Assembly: GCA_905235825.1 (NCBI GenBank)
Contig: CAJONH010000300.1
Location: 1 to 12,577, forward strand
DNA from: Candidatus Gastranaerophilales bacterium
Lineage (GTDB): Bacteria > Cyanobacteriota > Vampirovibrionia > Gastranaerophilales > Gastranaerophilaceae
Direction: 5' to 3'
Length of the DNA stretch: 12,577 bases
Shown: positions 1-7,199 of the stretch, in pieces
How the letters are laid out: each line of letters begins with the position of its first letter
Numbering within the stretch: the stretch's first letter is position 1
The notes under the pieces: model-generated
Databases searched by the model: none
What the model saw: only the letters and a program-made list of their open reading frames with translations
Told to the model about the DNA's origin: nothing
Made by a program: the position numbers and the translations under genes

Positions 1-129
1 ACTAATCTGGTTTCGCACTCTGCCGCCGTGTCAACCCCGCCGGCAAAGTGCTCACTTTTTAAAGTCACCACTCCCAAATTTCGTTCATACCCTTCGGGCT
101 TATCACGAAATTTGCTCGGGCAGACTAGT
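1..129. repeat. GC-rich palindromic intergenic element with imperfect terminal inverted repeats
   Basis: This segment is about 51% GC by count over the first 120 bases, against roughly 30% in its surroundings. It is built of nested inverted repeats: TGCCG/CGGCA at 21-25 and 41-45, AAAGTG/CACTTT at 45-50 and 53-58, and CAAATTTCGT/ACGAAATTTG at 75-84 and 105-114, with a CCC-TTC-GGG mini-hairpin inside the last loop (90-98). The ends ACTAATCTG (1-9) and CAGACTAGT (121-129) are inverted copies with one mismatch. The whole unit can therefore fold into a branched structure, like a MITE or REP-type element. The window starts at its edge, so the true left boundary and any target duplication cannot be seen. 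One plus-strand frame stays open from base 1 to the TAA at 136-138, but it lacks a start and I do not regard it as a gene. Confidence 0.55.
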
Positions 130-176
130 TACATATAAAATATTTGTTTTATACTAAAATATAAAAAGGATTTTAT

Positions 177-3100
177 ATGAATATTAAAAAGTCTGTTGTT
201 ATACCGAACGAAAAACAAAAAGAATGTATAAATACGCTTGAAGGTTCTGTAATGGTTCTGGCAGGGCCGGGGACAGGCAAGACTTTTACAATTATTCAGC
301 GTATTAAACACATGCTTGAAACCGGTATTGAGCCTGCTTCAATTTTATGTTTAACGTATTCTTCCGCCGCTGCAAATGAAATGAAAGCCAGACTTGTAAA
401 AGAAACAGGCACTGTTGCTGCTTCAGTTACCGTAAACACTTATCATTCCTTTGCAAATGAGGTTATAAGACAATATCCTAACGAATTTGAATTACTTGAA
501 GGTGTCGGGCTTGTTGATGATATAACAAAACGTACAATTATGGCAGAGGTTTTAGATGAAATTAAACCTCAATTTTATCGTACAAAATGGGGAGATGCAT
601 ATTATTTTATTCCCGAACATATAAAATCCGTTGATGAAATTAAATTTAACAGAGTTACACGTGAAGAATATTTTCAAACATTAAATACTCATCCCGATTG
701 GCAGGGAAAAACGGATTTACTGGAAATAGAATACAAAGAACGTGAACAAAAAGGAAAACTTGTCAAAACTTTTTTAAATTCTTATGAAAATCATAAAAGA
801 AAAATGGCAAAAGCTGTTGAAACATGGGCAATTTACGAAAAATACGATGAAAAATTAAAGCGTAATAATTTTATAGATTTTAACGATATGATTAACATGG
901 TTCTTAATGCTTTTGATGAAAATGAAGAACTTTTAAAAAGAGTCGCATCGCAATTTAAATATATTCTGGTGGATGAATATCAAGATACCAATTATGCCCA
1001 AAACAGAATTGTTTTTTCACTGGCAAAAGGGGCAAATACCAATAATATATTTGTAGTGGGTGATGATGACCAGATAATTTACGAATTTCAAGGGGCAAGA
1101 ACGGATACTCTCGAAAAATTTCTGCTTAAATACCCTGAAACTAAAGTTATCTGCTTAAATGAAAATAACCGTTCAACTCAAAATATATTGGATTTTAGTT
1201 ACAATATTATATCTCAGGATAATACAAGACTTGAATTTAATCCTGAATTTGAGAAATATAATATATCAAAAAAATTAACCGCTAAAAACGAAAAAATAAA
1301 TAAATTAAATAAAAAAATTCAAATACACGGATTTTCCGATATAAAACAGGAAAATAATTTTATAATAAAATCAATTGAAGATTTAATAAAAAGTGAAAAT
1401 TGTCCAAAAAATGACGAAGGAAAAAATGATTTATCAAAAATAGCAATACTTTCAAGAGAAAATGCGGAATTATCCAATTTTGCCCTGCTGTTGGAATCAC
1501 GAAATATACCCTTCCAGCTTAAAGAAAATAAAAGTATATTTGAAATAAAGGCTTCGCTTGTTGTTTATTTTTATTTGAAAGCATTAATGAATTATGTATA
1601 TAATTCGGATAAATTGTTCGGTTTACTGCTTAGTGAGCCTTTCTGCTTTGATAATGCGGATTATTCATTTTTACTAGAACAAAACAGAATAACCAATAAA
1701 GACTTAATAACAAATATAAAAGCAAATTTAAATGAACATAATTGGGTTAATCCCATTAGAGTGCGTAATTTTATACAAATATTTGATGAACTTTCAGACT
1801 TAAAAGGGAAATTGAATTTAAAAGAATTTATACTTGAAACAGTAAATAAAACAGGAATTTTAGAATATTTTCTTAATTCCGATATTAAAAAAAGTGATAA
1901 TTTGTATGCAATCAAAAAAATAATTGATGAAGCCGAAGCATATATGTATCTGCATAAAGGTGCATGGATTGGGGATTTTCTTAAGCATATAGATACCGCT
2001 TTTGAAAGTAATATTCCTATTACAACAGATAAAGAAGATTATACTCAAAATGCAATTCAGCTTATAACCCTGCACAGTTCAAAGGGCAGAGAATTTGAAT
2101 ATGTTTATATGCCTGATTTAATTTCAAAAAAATGGGAATGCAAAAGAAGAATAAACTCAATCAGTCTGCCGATTGATAAAGATGATAAAAAAGCTGATGA
2201 AGAAACTGCAAGAAAATCAGAACAATTAAGACTTCTGTTTGTAGGTATAACAAGGGCGAAACACTCTTTGATAATGACTTATTCAAATTCCGTCGATGCT
2301 AATCCACAGGAATTGACCTCTTATTTATCAGAGGTAATTGAAAATACGAATATTGTTGAAACGTATAACCACGAACTTAATAAGGACGAATATTTACTTG
2401 AAGTTGTACAATCAATTAAAAAAGAGCCTTACAATTATGCAAAAGCCTTTAAAGATGAATTAAAAGCGAGAACGGAAAAATTTGTAATAAGCCACAGTTC
2501 ATTAAATGCTTATTTTACTTGTCCCCGTGCTTTTATGTATTCAAACATATTAAAAATCCCCGTATTTGACGGTGAATCAGGCAGTGCAAACTACGGCAGT
2601 GCAATACACAGGACTTTGCAATATGCCGTTAGGTTTGCAAAGGAAACGGGACGATATCCCGAAATTAATAAAATTGAAGAATTTTTTGATAAAACTCTCG
2701 ATGGTGAAAAATTTGAAAGTTTAGATGTTAGGACTGTATATAGGGAGCGGGGTAAAAAATCACTGCAAAAGTATTACAAACAAATGCTTGAAACAAGTCC
2801 TGACCGAATTTTTGCGACAGAATATTCGTTTAAATACCTTCCATATAAAAATCATTTAATAAAAGGCTTTATCGACAGAATAGAAAAACATAATGACGGA
2901 ACTTTTGCGGTATATGATTATAAGACGGGAGAAGCAAAATCAAAAAAACAAATAGCCGACGGAATGAATTATGAAAGTTATTTAAATCAACTTCGTTTTT
3001 ATAAACTTGCTTTTGAACTCGAACACCCTGAAACAAAGGTTACAAAGGCAGGCTTGATTTTTGTGGAAGAACCTGACGGAAATTTTTATGTTGATTTAAC

Positions 3101-3245
3101 GGAACAAGATAACGAAATTATAAAAAATAAATTGGAAGAAGCATATAAAAAAATAGATGCACTGGAATTTAATCCGCCCTCCGAAAATGAACGTGATTGT
3201 ACTTATTGCAATTATAAACACCTGTGTAAACTGGCTGATATATAA
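177..3245 (+). CDS. UvrD/Rep-family helicase fused to RecB/AddB-type PD-(D/E)XK nuclease with Fe-S cysteines
   Basis: The predicted 1022-residue protein is an ATP-driven 3'-5' superfamily 1A helicase joined to a DNA nuclease, expected to process double-strand ends for recombination in the cytoplasm. Visible helicase motifs in order are: Q motif (Q14), Walker A GPGTGKT (30-36), Walker B VDEYQDT (about 265-271), motif III GDDDQIIYEFQGA (about 294-306), NENNRST (about 327-333), motif V TLHSSKGREFE (about 631-641) and motif VI FVGITRAKH (about 688-696). The C-terminal nuclease shows GSAIH with H811, D900 in GFIDR, D914-Y-K916, and Q938xxxY942. C782 (TCPRAF) together with C1008, C1011 and C1017 (Cx2Cx5C) matches the AddB/AdnB-style 4Fe-4S staple. 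The start is supported by AAGGA six bases upstream, and a possible -10 TATACT lies at 150-155. No AddA, RecC or RecD partner is visible, so it may act alone or as an AdnA/AdnB-like subunit. The domain call is sure; the exact orthology is not. Confidence 0.95.
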   Translation: MNIKKSVVIPNEKQKECINTLEGSVMVLAGPGTGKTFTIIQRIKHMLETGIEPASILCLTYSSAAANEMKARLVKETGTVAASVTVNTYHSFANEVIRQYPNEFELLEGVGLVDDITKRTIMAEVLDEIKPQFYRTKWGDAYYFIPEHIKSVDEIKFNRVTREEYFQTLNTHPDWQGKTDLLEIEYKEREQKGKLVKTFLNSYENHKRKMAKAVETWAIYEKYDEKLKRNNFIDFNDMINMVLNAFDENEELLKRVASQFKYILVDEYQDTNYAQNRIVFSLAKGANTNNIFVVGDDDQIIYEFQGARTDTLEKFLLKYPETKVICLNENNRSTQNILDFSYNIISQDNTRLEFNPEFEKYNISKKLTAKNEKINKLNKKIQIHGFSDIKQENNFIIKSIEDLIKSENCPKNDEGKNDLSKIAILSRENAELSNFALLLESRNIPFQLKENKSIFEIKASLVVYFYLKALMNYVYNSDKLFGLLLSEPFCFDNADYSFLLEQNRITNKDLITNIKANLNEHNWVNPIRVRNFIQIFDELSDLKGKLNLKEFILETVNKTGILEYFLNSDIKKSDNLYAIKKIIDEAEAYMYLHKGAWIGDFLKHIDTAFESNIPITTDKEDYTQNAIQLITLHSSKGREFEYVYMPDLISKKWECKRRINSISLPIDKDDKKADEETARKSEQLRLLFVGITRAKHSLIMTYSNSVDANPQELTSYLSEVIENTNIVETYNHELNKDEYLLEVVQSIKKEPYNYAKAFKDELKARTEKFVISHSSLNAYFTCPRAFMYSNILKIPVFDGESGSANYGSAIHRTLQYAVRFAKETGRYPEINKIEEFFDKTLDGEKFESLDVRTVYRERGKKSLQKYYKQMLETSPDRIFATEYSFKYLPYKNHLIKGFIDRIEKHNDGTFAVYDYKTGEAKSKKQIADGMNYESYLNQLRFYKLAFELEHPETKVTKAGLIFVEEPDGNFYVDLTEQDNEIIKNKLEEAYKKIDALEFNPPSENERDCTYCNYKHLCKLADI

Positions 3246-3349
3246 AGTATTTTTGAAAGCAAGATATATCAATAGTTTTGATAATTTTGTAAAAGTATTA
3301 ATAAAAAATTTAAATTGCCAAAACGCAGATTAGAACTGCACAAGCCACT

Positions 3350-3379
3350 AAAAAAAAGTCTTTTCAGACTCTTTTTTTA
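3350..3379 (-). terminator. Hairpin terminator after tRNA-Val, facing the helicase gene end
   Basis: An A8-GTC / TTTTCA / GACTC-T7 inverted repeat gives a short stem with a T-tract on either strand. Read on the minus strand the stem contains a G-U wobble and ends in eight T, so it fits best as the terminator of tRNA-Val. Read on the plus strand it has one A-C mismatch but could still stop helicase transcripts about 105 bases past their stop codon. Confidence 0.75.
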
Positions 3380-3381
3380 TC

Positions 3382-3454
3382 TGGGCGATACTGGACTCGA
3401 ACCAGCGACCTCCACAATGTCAATGTGATGCGCTACCAACTGCGCTAACCGCCC
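3382..3454 (-). tRNA. tRNA-Val (anticodon GAC)
   Basis: A full cloverleaf reads on the minus strand: acceptor GGGCGGT with ATCGCCC (one G-T pair), D arm GCGC-AGTTGGTA-GCGC, anticodon stem TCACA/TGTGG with loop TTGACAT giving anticodon GAC, a five-base variable loop AGGTC, and T arm GCTGG-TTCGAGT-CCAGT. The discriminator is A, as expected for valine. CCA is not encoded and must be added after transcription. The gene lies 93 bases downstream of tRNA-Leu, separated from it by a terminator, so it probably has its own promoter; TATAAT at 3501-3506 on the minus strand is a candidate -10 box with no convincing -35. Confidence 0.97.
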
Positions 3455-3500
3455 ATTAATATTTATTACATTATTGAATATTTTATATACATGCTCCTTT

Positions 3501-3506
3501 ATTATA
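3501..3506 (-). promoter_or_regulatory. Candidate -10 box for tRNA-Val
   Basis: A perfect TATAAT reads on the minus strand 46 bases upstream of the tRNA-Val 5' end. The -35 position at 17-bp spacing falls in the tRNA-Leu terminator stem and reads AGAACA, matching the consensus only in its last three bases. In AT-rich DNA a chance TATAAT is common. Confidence 0.35.
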
Positions 3507-3515
3507 ACACAAAAT

Positions 3516-3544
3516 AAAAAAACTGTTCTTTTGAACAGTTTTTA
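3516..3544 (-). terminator. Rho-independent terminator after tRNA-Leu
   Basis: A perfect 11-bp inverted repeat (AAAAACTGTTC / GAACAGTTTTT, 3518-3543) with a four-base loop is followed on the minus strand by a T-tract. It lies three bases past the tRNA-Leu 3' end, the usual compact layout for a single tRNA transcription unit. Confidence 0.85.
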
Positions 3545-3546
3545 TT

Positions 3547-3632
3547 TGCCGAAGGCCGGACTCGAACCGGCACGCAGGGTGAGCTGCGTCAGATTTTGAG
3601 TCTGATGCGTCTACCAATTTCGCCACTCCGGC
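3547..3632 (-). tRNA. tRNA-Leu (anticodon CAA)
   Basis: On the minus strand the acceptor GCCGGAG pairs with CTTCGGC. The anticodon stem TCAGA/TCTGA closes loop CTCAAAA, giving anticodon CAA (reads UUG). A long variable arm (CGCAG ... CTGCG) marks a class II tRNA, and the T arm GCCGG-TTCGAGT-CCGGC is intact. The discriminator is A, standard for leucine. CCA is not encoded. With the discriminator the gene is 86 bases. Confidence 0.97.
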
Positions 3633-3654
3633 ACCTGCATCGCTCTTGCTTTAT

Positions 3655-3681
3655 ATTATATCAAATATAAAATTTTTTCAA
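3655..3681 (-). promoter_or_regulatory. Candidate promoter for tRNA-Leu
   Basis: On the minus strand TTGAAA (3676-3681) and a perfect TATAAT (3655-3660) are separated by 15 bp, slightly short of the optimum. Transcription would begin about 15 bases ahead of the mature tRNA-Leu end. Confidence 0.5.
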
Positions 3682-3780
3682 TAAAGCAATTTTTAGATTT
3701 ATATATAAATTTACACCAATTAATATAATTTTGTGCATGAAATTTCTACTGGAAATATATTAAGTCCAAATAGATTTTAA

Positions 3781-5394
3781 TTAAACCAAAGGTTGTTCAT
3801 CAGGGTTATATCTTGTAATTTGACCGTCAAAAAACATGTGTATACAATTTTTTCCGTTTCTTTTTGAAACATACAATGCTTTATCAGCACAATCTATTAA
3901 ACTTTTTATTTCGGTTGCAGCATTTGGAAACTCTGCTAAACCAATACTTACCGTTGGTCTTACAAAAGTATTTTCGTCAACTTTTATTTCTATTTCACTT
4001 ATTCTTTGTCTTAACCTTTCGGCAATAGTTACGGCTTTTGCTGATGTAGTTTCAGGAAGTATTACGGTAAATTCTTCACCGCCGTATCTTGCAGGAATAT
4101 CAACATGTCTTACGGTTTTTTGAATTGTTGAAGCAATTTCTTTAAGTACAATATCGCCAATTAAGTGTCCATAAGTATCATTTACTTTTTTAAAGTTGTC
4201 TATATCCATCATTAATAATGATAAAACATGACGATATCTTTGAACTCTTTTTAATTCCGATTCAAGTAAAGAATAAAAATGTCTGTGTATATATAATTTT
4301 GTCAAACCGTCTTTTGTTGCAAGTTCGTATAATTGTGCATTATCAACTGCTATTGCTGCTTGATTTGCAAGCGCTTCTACAAATTCAAGGTCTTTTTTAT
4401 TAAAGAGCTTTCCGTTCTTTTTATTTGTAATATTTATAATCCCTATACATTCACCTTTAGCTATTAACGGTACGCATATCAATGAAGATATACTTCCGTT
4501 AGTATTAAATTGGCTGAATCTGGGGTCTTGTCCTCCCAAATTTGTAATAATTGATTTTTTTTCAGTAAATACTTTGCCTGCAATTCCACTGTCAGGTGTC
4601 ATTTTTTTACATTCAACAAGCCCGTTGTTTATATCTTCTTCTTGTTTTTTATCTTTCAGACCATATACAACTTTAACCTGTAAAGTGTTATCAGAAGAAT
4701 CATACAGCATCAATGAACCTTTTTCTGCATTTACGGTTTCTATTGCTTTATCTAATATCACCCCTATAAGTCGTTTTAAGTCATCAATAAAGTTAACTGC
4801 CTGAGATATATTATATAATATAGACAAGTTATGAAGTGTTTTATTCAGTTCAAGAATTTCCGTTTCCTGCTCTTTATTTTTTATAAATTTTCTTAAAATA
4901 GGATCAATACAGCTGAAAACTTTGTCTATATAATTGAAATCACTTGCGGTATAGTCCGTTTCATCGTCTTTTTCTCCGATAAAACATACGCAAAAAGGTT
5001 CATGATTGTGATAAAAAGACTTAATATATTTAGTATTTAAACCGTGAAGGCTTTGTGTATCCCAAAAGGCTTTGTATATCAAATTTCCCTGCTGATTTTT
5101 TACATTAATGAGTTCTTCTGTTTCATTTTGGAGAAAAGGAGCACTATCGGCATCAAATTCAAAATCGGTATCAGAATCTGTAGAAATATTTTTAGTTTGG
5201 AAAATGCCGTTATTTAAAAGAAAAAATCTTATGGTTTTTAATCCCAAAGCTGATTTAACAAGAAAAGAAATTTTTGATAATAAATCTTCAATAGAACGTG
5301 ATTGGTTAGCAACCATGTTCAAGTCAAACAAGTTATGTAATTCCAATACATTCTTTTGTAAACTATATACTTTTTCCGCCAAGTCCTGATTCAT
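3781..5394 (-). CDS. Diguanylate cyclase with GAF sensor domain(s) and C-terminal GGDEF domain
   Basis: This 537-residue protein should make the second messenger c-di-GMP from two GTP. The C-terminal GGDEF domain (about 360-525) carries the active-site signature G438-G-E-E-F442, the metal-binding Asp of MMDIDNF (D397) and the N/D pair of KVNDTYGH. The product-inhibition I-site RxxD (R429, D432) sits exactly five residues before GGEEF, so it should be active and feedback-inhibited. A GAF domain spans about 205-355 (VPLIAKGECIGIINI is typical). Residues 30-165 look like a second, divergent GAF. A short charged helical linker (about 170-190) separates them. There is no membrane segment, so the signal sensed is cytosolic and unknown. 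It starts eight bases after ribD stops, and its only SD-like sequence (AAGG) lies inside the last ribD codons about 13 bases away, suggesting translational coupling. No clear terminator follows. Confidence 0.93.
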   Translation of the reverse strand: MNQDLAEKVYSLQKNVLELHNLFDLNMVANQSRSIEDLLSKISFLVKSALGLKTIRFFLLNNGIFQTKNISTDSDTDFEFDADSAPFLQNETEELINVKNQQGNLIYKAFWDTQSLHGLNTKYIKSFYHNHEPFCVCFIGEKDDETDYTASDFNYIDKVFSCIDPILRKFIKNKEQETEILELNKTLHNLSILYNISQAVNFIDDLKRLIGVILDKAIETVNAEKGSLMLYDSSDNTLQVKVVYGLKDKKQEEDINNGLVECKKMTPDSGIAGKVFTEKKSIITNLGGQDPRFSQFNTNGSISSLICVPLIAKGECIGIINITNKKNGKLFNKKDLEFVEALANQAAIAVDNAQLYELATKDGLTKLYIHRHFYSLLESELKRVQRYRHVLSLLMMDIDNFKKVNDTYGHLIGDIVLKEIASTIQKTVRHVDIPARYGGEEFTVILPETTSAKAVTIAERLRQRISEIEIKVDENTFVRPTVSIGLAEFPNAATEIKSLIDCADKALYVSKRNGKNCIHMFFDGQITRYNPDEQPLV

Positions 5395-5402
5395 ACTTTT
5401 GA

Positions 5403-6515
5403 TTATACCTTAAATAATTTATTTTGACAAAAATATCCGACTATCATTATATCGCTGTTTAATTTTTTCGTCGATACAATTTCTAATGTATTACATTCCG
5501 ATATATTTTTTCTGTCGCACCCCTGTGAAAAACTTATACCATTAATATCCGACAGTATTTTTGGTGCTGTAAATTGAATTAATTTATCTGCCAATCCTTC
5601 TTGAATAAATGCATTATTAAGTATTGCACCCGCTTCAATCAATATACTTCGTATTCCTTTTTCATACAATACATTTACAGCCTGTTTCAAATCTATATGT
5701 TCATTTTTTATCGGACATTTAATTATTCTAATATGTGAAGGAAACATTTTTATTTTATCGTTTGAAGTATTTTCTCCTGTTATTATTATTATTTTAGTTC
5801 CGTCATCATTATAAACTTTGTTATTGGCTGAAGTTCTAAGTGTTGTATCTAGAATTATGCGAACCGGATTTCTACCGTTTTTCATTCGGCAGGTTAAAGA
5901 AGGATTATCTTTTATTATAGTGGAGGAGCTTGTTAATATTGCATCATATTTATTTCTTAATTTTTGCACTTCCCTTCTTGACGTTTCATCTGTTATCCAC
6001 TTTGAATTTCCTGTTTTTGTCGCAATTTTACCGTCGAGAGTTGTTGCTGTTTTGATTGTAATGAACGGCAATTTCTCTAATTGGTTTTTTATAAAAATTT
6101 CATTTAGTATACGGCATTCATTTTCAAGAATACCTGTAACAACTTCAATTCCCGATTCTTTTAATTTCTTTATTCCATTTCCTGCTACAATGGGGTTCGG
6201 GTCTACCATGCCTGTTACAACCCGTTTAATACCTTTTTCTATAATTAAATCAGCACACGGAGGGGTTTTACCATAGTGTGAACAAGGTTCAAGATTAACG
6301 ATGATTGATTTGCCTTTTAAATCAGTATTTGCAATGAGTATGGCATTTCTTTCAGCGTGATTTTCACCGTATTTTGCATGATATCCTTCCGATATAACAT
6401 TAAAATTATCATCAAAAATAACGGCACCGACAAGCGGATTAGGAGAAACTCTGCCTTCTCCTTTTTTTGCGAGTGCAAAACATTTTCTCATTAATTTTTT
6501 ATAATTATTGAGCAT
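5403..6515 (-). CDS. ribD: Bifunctional riboflavin biosynthesis deaminase/reductase RibD
   Basis: RibD carries out two successive steps of riboflavin synthesis from GTP: deamination of the diaminopyrimidine ribosyl phosphate, then NADPH-dependent reduction of its ribose. The 370-residue length is typical of the bifunctional form. The N-terminal zinc deaminase domain (1-145) shows SPNPLVGAVI, the catalytic H53-A-E55 and the zinc ligands C78 and C87 in PCSHYGKTPPC. The C-terminal reductase domain (about 146-365) begins with IKTATTLDGKIA and ends with the ILIEAGAILNNAF segment. The start overlaps the last 11 bases of the upstream gene and has only a weak SD, so it is probably translated by coupling; an internal ATG at codon 9 is possible but has no better SD. 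Other riboflavin genes (ribE, ribBA, ribH) are not next to it, and no FMN riboswitch is visible. Confidence 0.97.
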   Translation of the reverse strand: MLNNYKKLMRKCFALAKKGEGRVSPNPLVGAVIFDDNFNVISEGYHAKYGENHAERNAILIANTDLKGKSIIVNLEPCSHYGKTPPCADLIIEKGIKRVVTGMVDPNPIVAGNGIKKLKESGIEVVTGILENECRILNEIFIKNQLEKLPFITIKTATTLDGKIATKTGNSKWITDETSRREVQKLRNKYDAILTSSSTIIKDNPSLTCRMKNGRNPVRIILDTTLRTSANNKVYNDDGTKIIIITGENTSNDKIKMFPSHIRIIKCPIKNEHIDLKQAVNVLYEKGIRSILIEAGAILNNAFIQEGLADKLIQFTAPKILSDINGISFSQGCDRKNISECNTLEIVSTKKLNSDIMIVGYFCQNKLFKV

Positions 6516-7116
6516 TTTTTACTTTCTTAAAAAATGCCTCCGTTATTATTTGAGAATATTTATTTTTTTCGTTGACGGAAATAACGATGATATTTTTACC
6601 GTTATTTAACTCTGCAACTCCAACAATCCCTTCCATATCTTTAATGGGAAGATTTGTAACTTCTGCTTTTACTTTAACATAAGGAATATTTTGTCCCAGT
6701 CCGTTAAAACTGCCATGTTTTATAACTGTTACTTTATCTGCTTTTAAAATTTTATTGTTATATTTATTTAAAACATTATCAATTTTTTCCTGAACATTAT
6801 CGCTTTTCATATCTTCTTTAGTAAGAGAAACACCGTTTTTAGGTTCCAATACCAGCATTTTTTGTCCTGTTGCGTTATGCTGTGCCAAAATTATTCTGTT
6901 TTTTAGTATTTTCAAAGTCTTATCAATTGAATATTCATCATCAATTTCTGATAAATCGATAATTTCTTTTGCTTTATCAACTGCCTGTTCCTGAGAAACT
7001 CCCTGTCTTTCATTAATTTTATCCTGAATAAAATCAATAATTCCAAGATATTTCAATCCAAAGAATACAAGTATGGCGATAACAGTTTTTATTATTAAAC
7101 TAAGACAGCCTTTCAT
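6505..7116 (-). CDS. Membrane-anchored protein of unknown function
   Basis: The 203-residue product begins with a positively charged end and one hydrophobic stretch (about residues 4-27, LSLIIKTVIAILVFFGL), followed by a soluble mixed-charge domain rich in Lys, Asp and Asn. This looks like an N-terminal signal anchor with the remainder outside the cytoplasm. There is no Cys-containing lipobox and no motif I can tie to a family. Of two adjacent ATG codons I chose the second (7116-7114): the AAAGGAGT at 7121-7128 lies five bases from it but only two from the first. A strong promoter sits immediately upstream, and the gene overlaps ribD by 11 bases, so it leads the ribD-GGDEF unit. Its role is unknown; placement with ribD need not mean a riboflavin function. 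Confidence 0.8.
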   Translation of the reverse strand: MKGCLSLIIKTVIAILVFFGLKYLGIIDFIQDKINERQGVSQEQAVDKAKEIIDLSEIDDEYSIDKTLKILKNRIILAQHNATGQKMLVLEPKNGVSLTKEDMKSDNVQEKIDNVLNKYNNKILKADKVTVIKHGSFNGLGQNIPYVKVKAEVTNLPIKDMEGIVGVAELNNGKNIIVISVNEKNKYSQIITEAFFKKVKNAQ

Positions 7117-7145
7117 CATTACTCCTTTTGTAATACACGTATTAA

Positions 7146-7174
7146 ATTATATCTGCCTCAACGGAATAAATCAA
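7146..7174 (-). promoter_or_regulatory. Sigma-70-type promoter of the anchored protein-ribD-GGDEF operon
   Basis: On the minus strand TTGATT (7169-7174), a 17-bp spacer and a perfect TATAAT (7146-7151) form the best promoter in the window. The predicted start near 7139 leaves a leader of about 23 bases containing the SD AAAGGAG. It separates the downstream genes from purB, whose stop codon is 25 bases upstream of the -35 box. Confidence 0.75.
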
Positions 7175-7199
7175 GAATAATAAGCGATACGACGATATT

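Noticed and set aside
1..138. Plus-strand frame open from base 1 to TAA at 136-138, as the tail of a gene entering the window
   Set aside because: The frame runs through nested palindromes, its composition differs from all genes here, and its left end recurs in an intergenic site at 11792. A repeat element explains it better, though a gene tail is not fully excluded.
3246..3349. Possible small gene or RNA between the helicase gene and tRNA-Val
   Set aside because: No start with an SD, no conserved structure, and only AT-rich spacer leading into the bidirectional terminator.
3836..5389. Plus-strand open frames opposite the diguanylate cyclase, and similar frames opposite ribD, purB and the helicase
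   Set aside because: They are antisense shadows of well-supported genes, with no SD and no recognisable domains.
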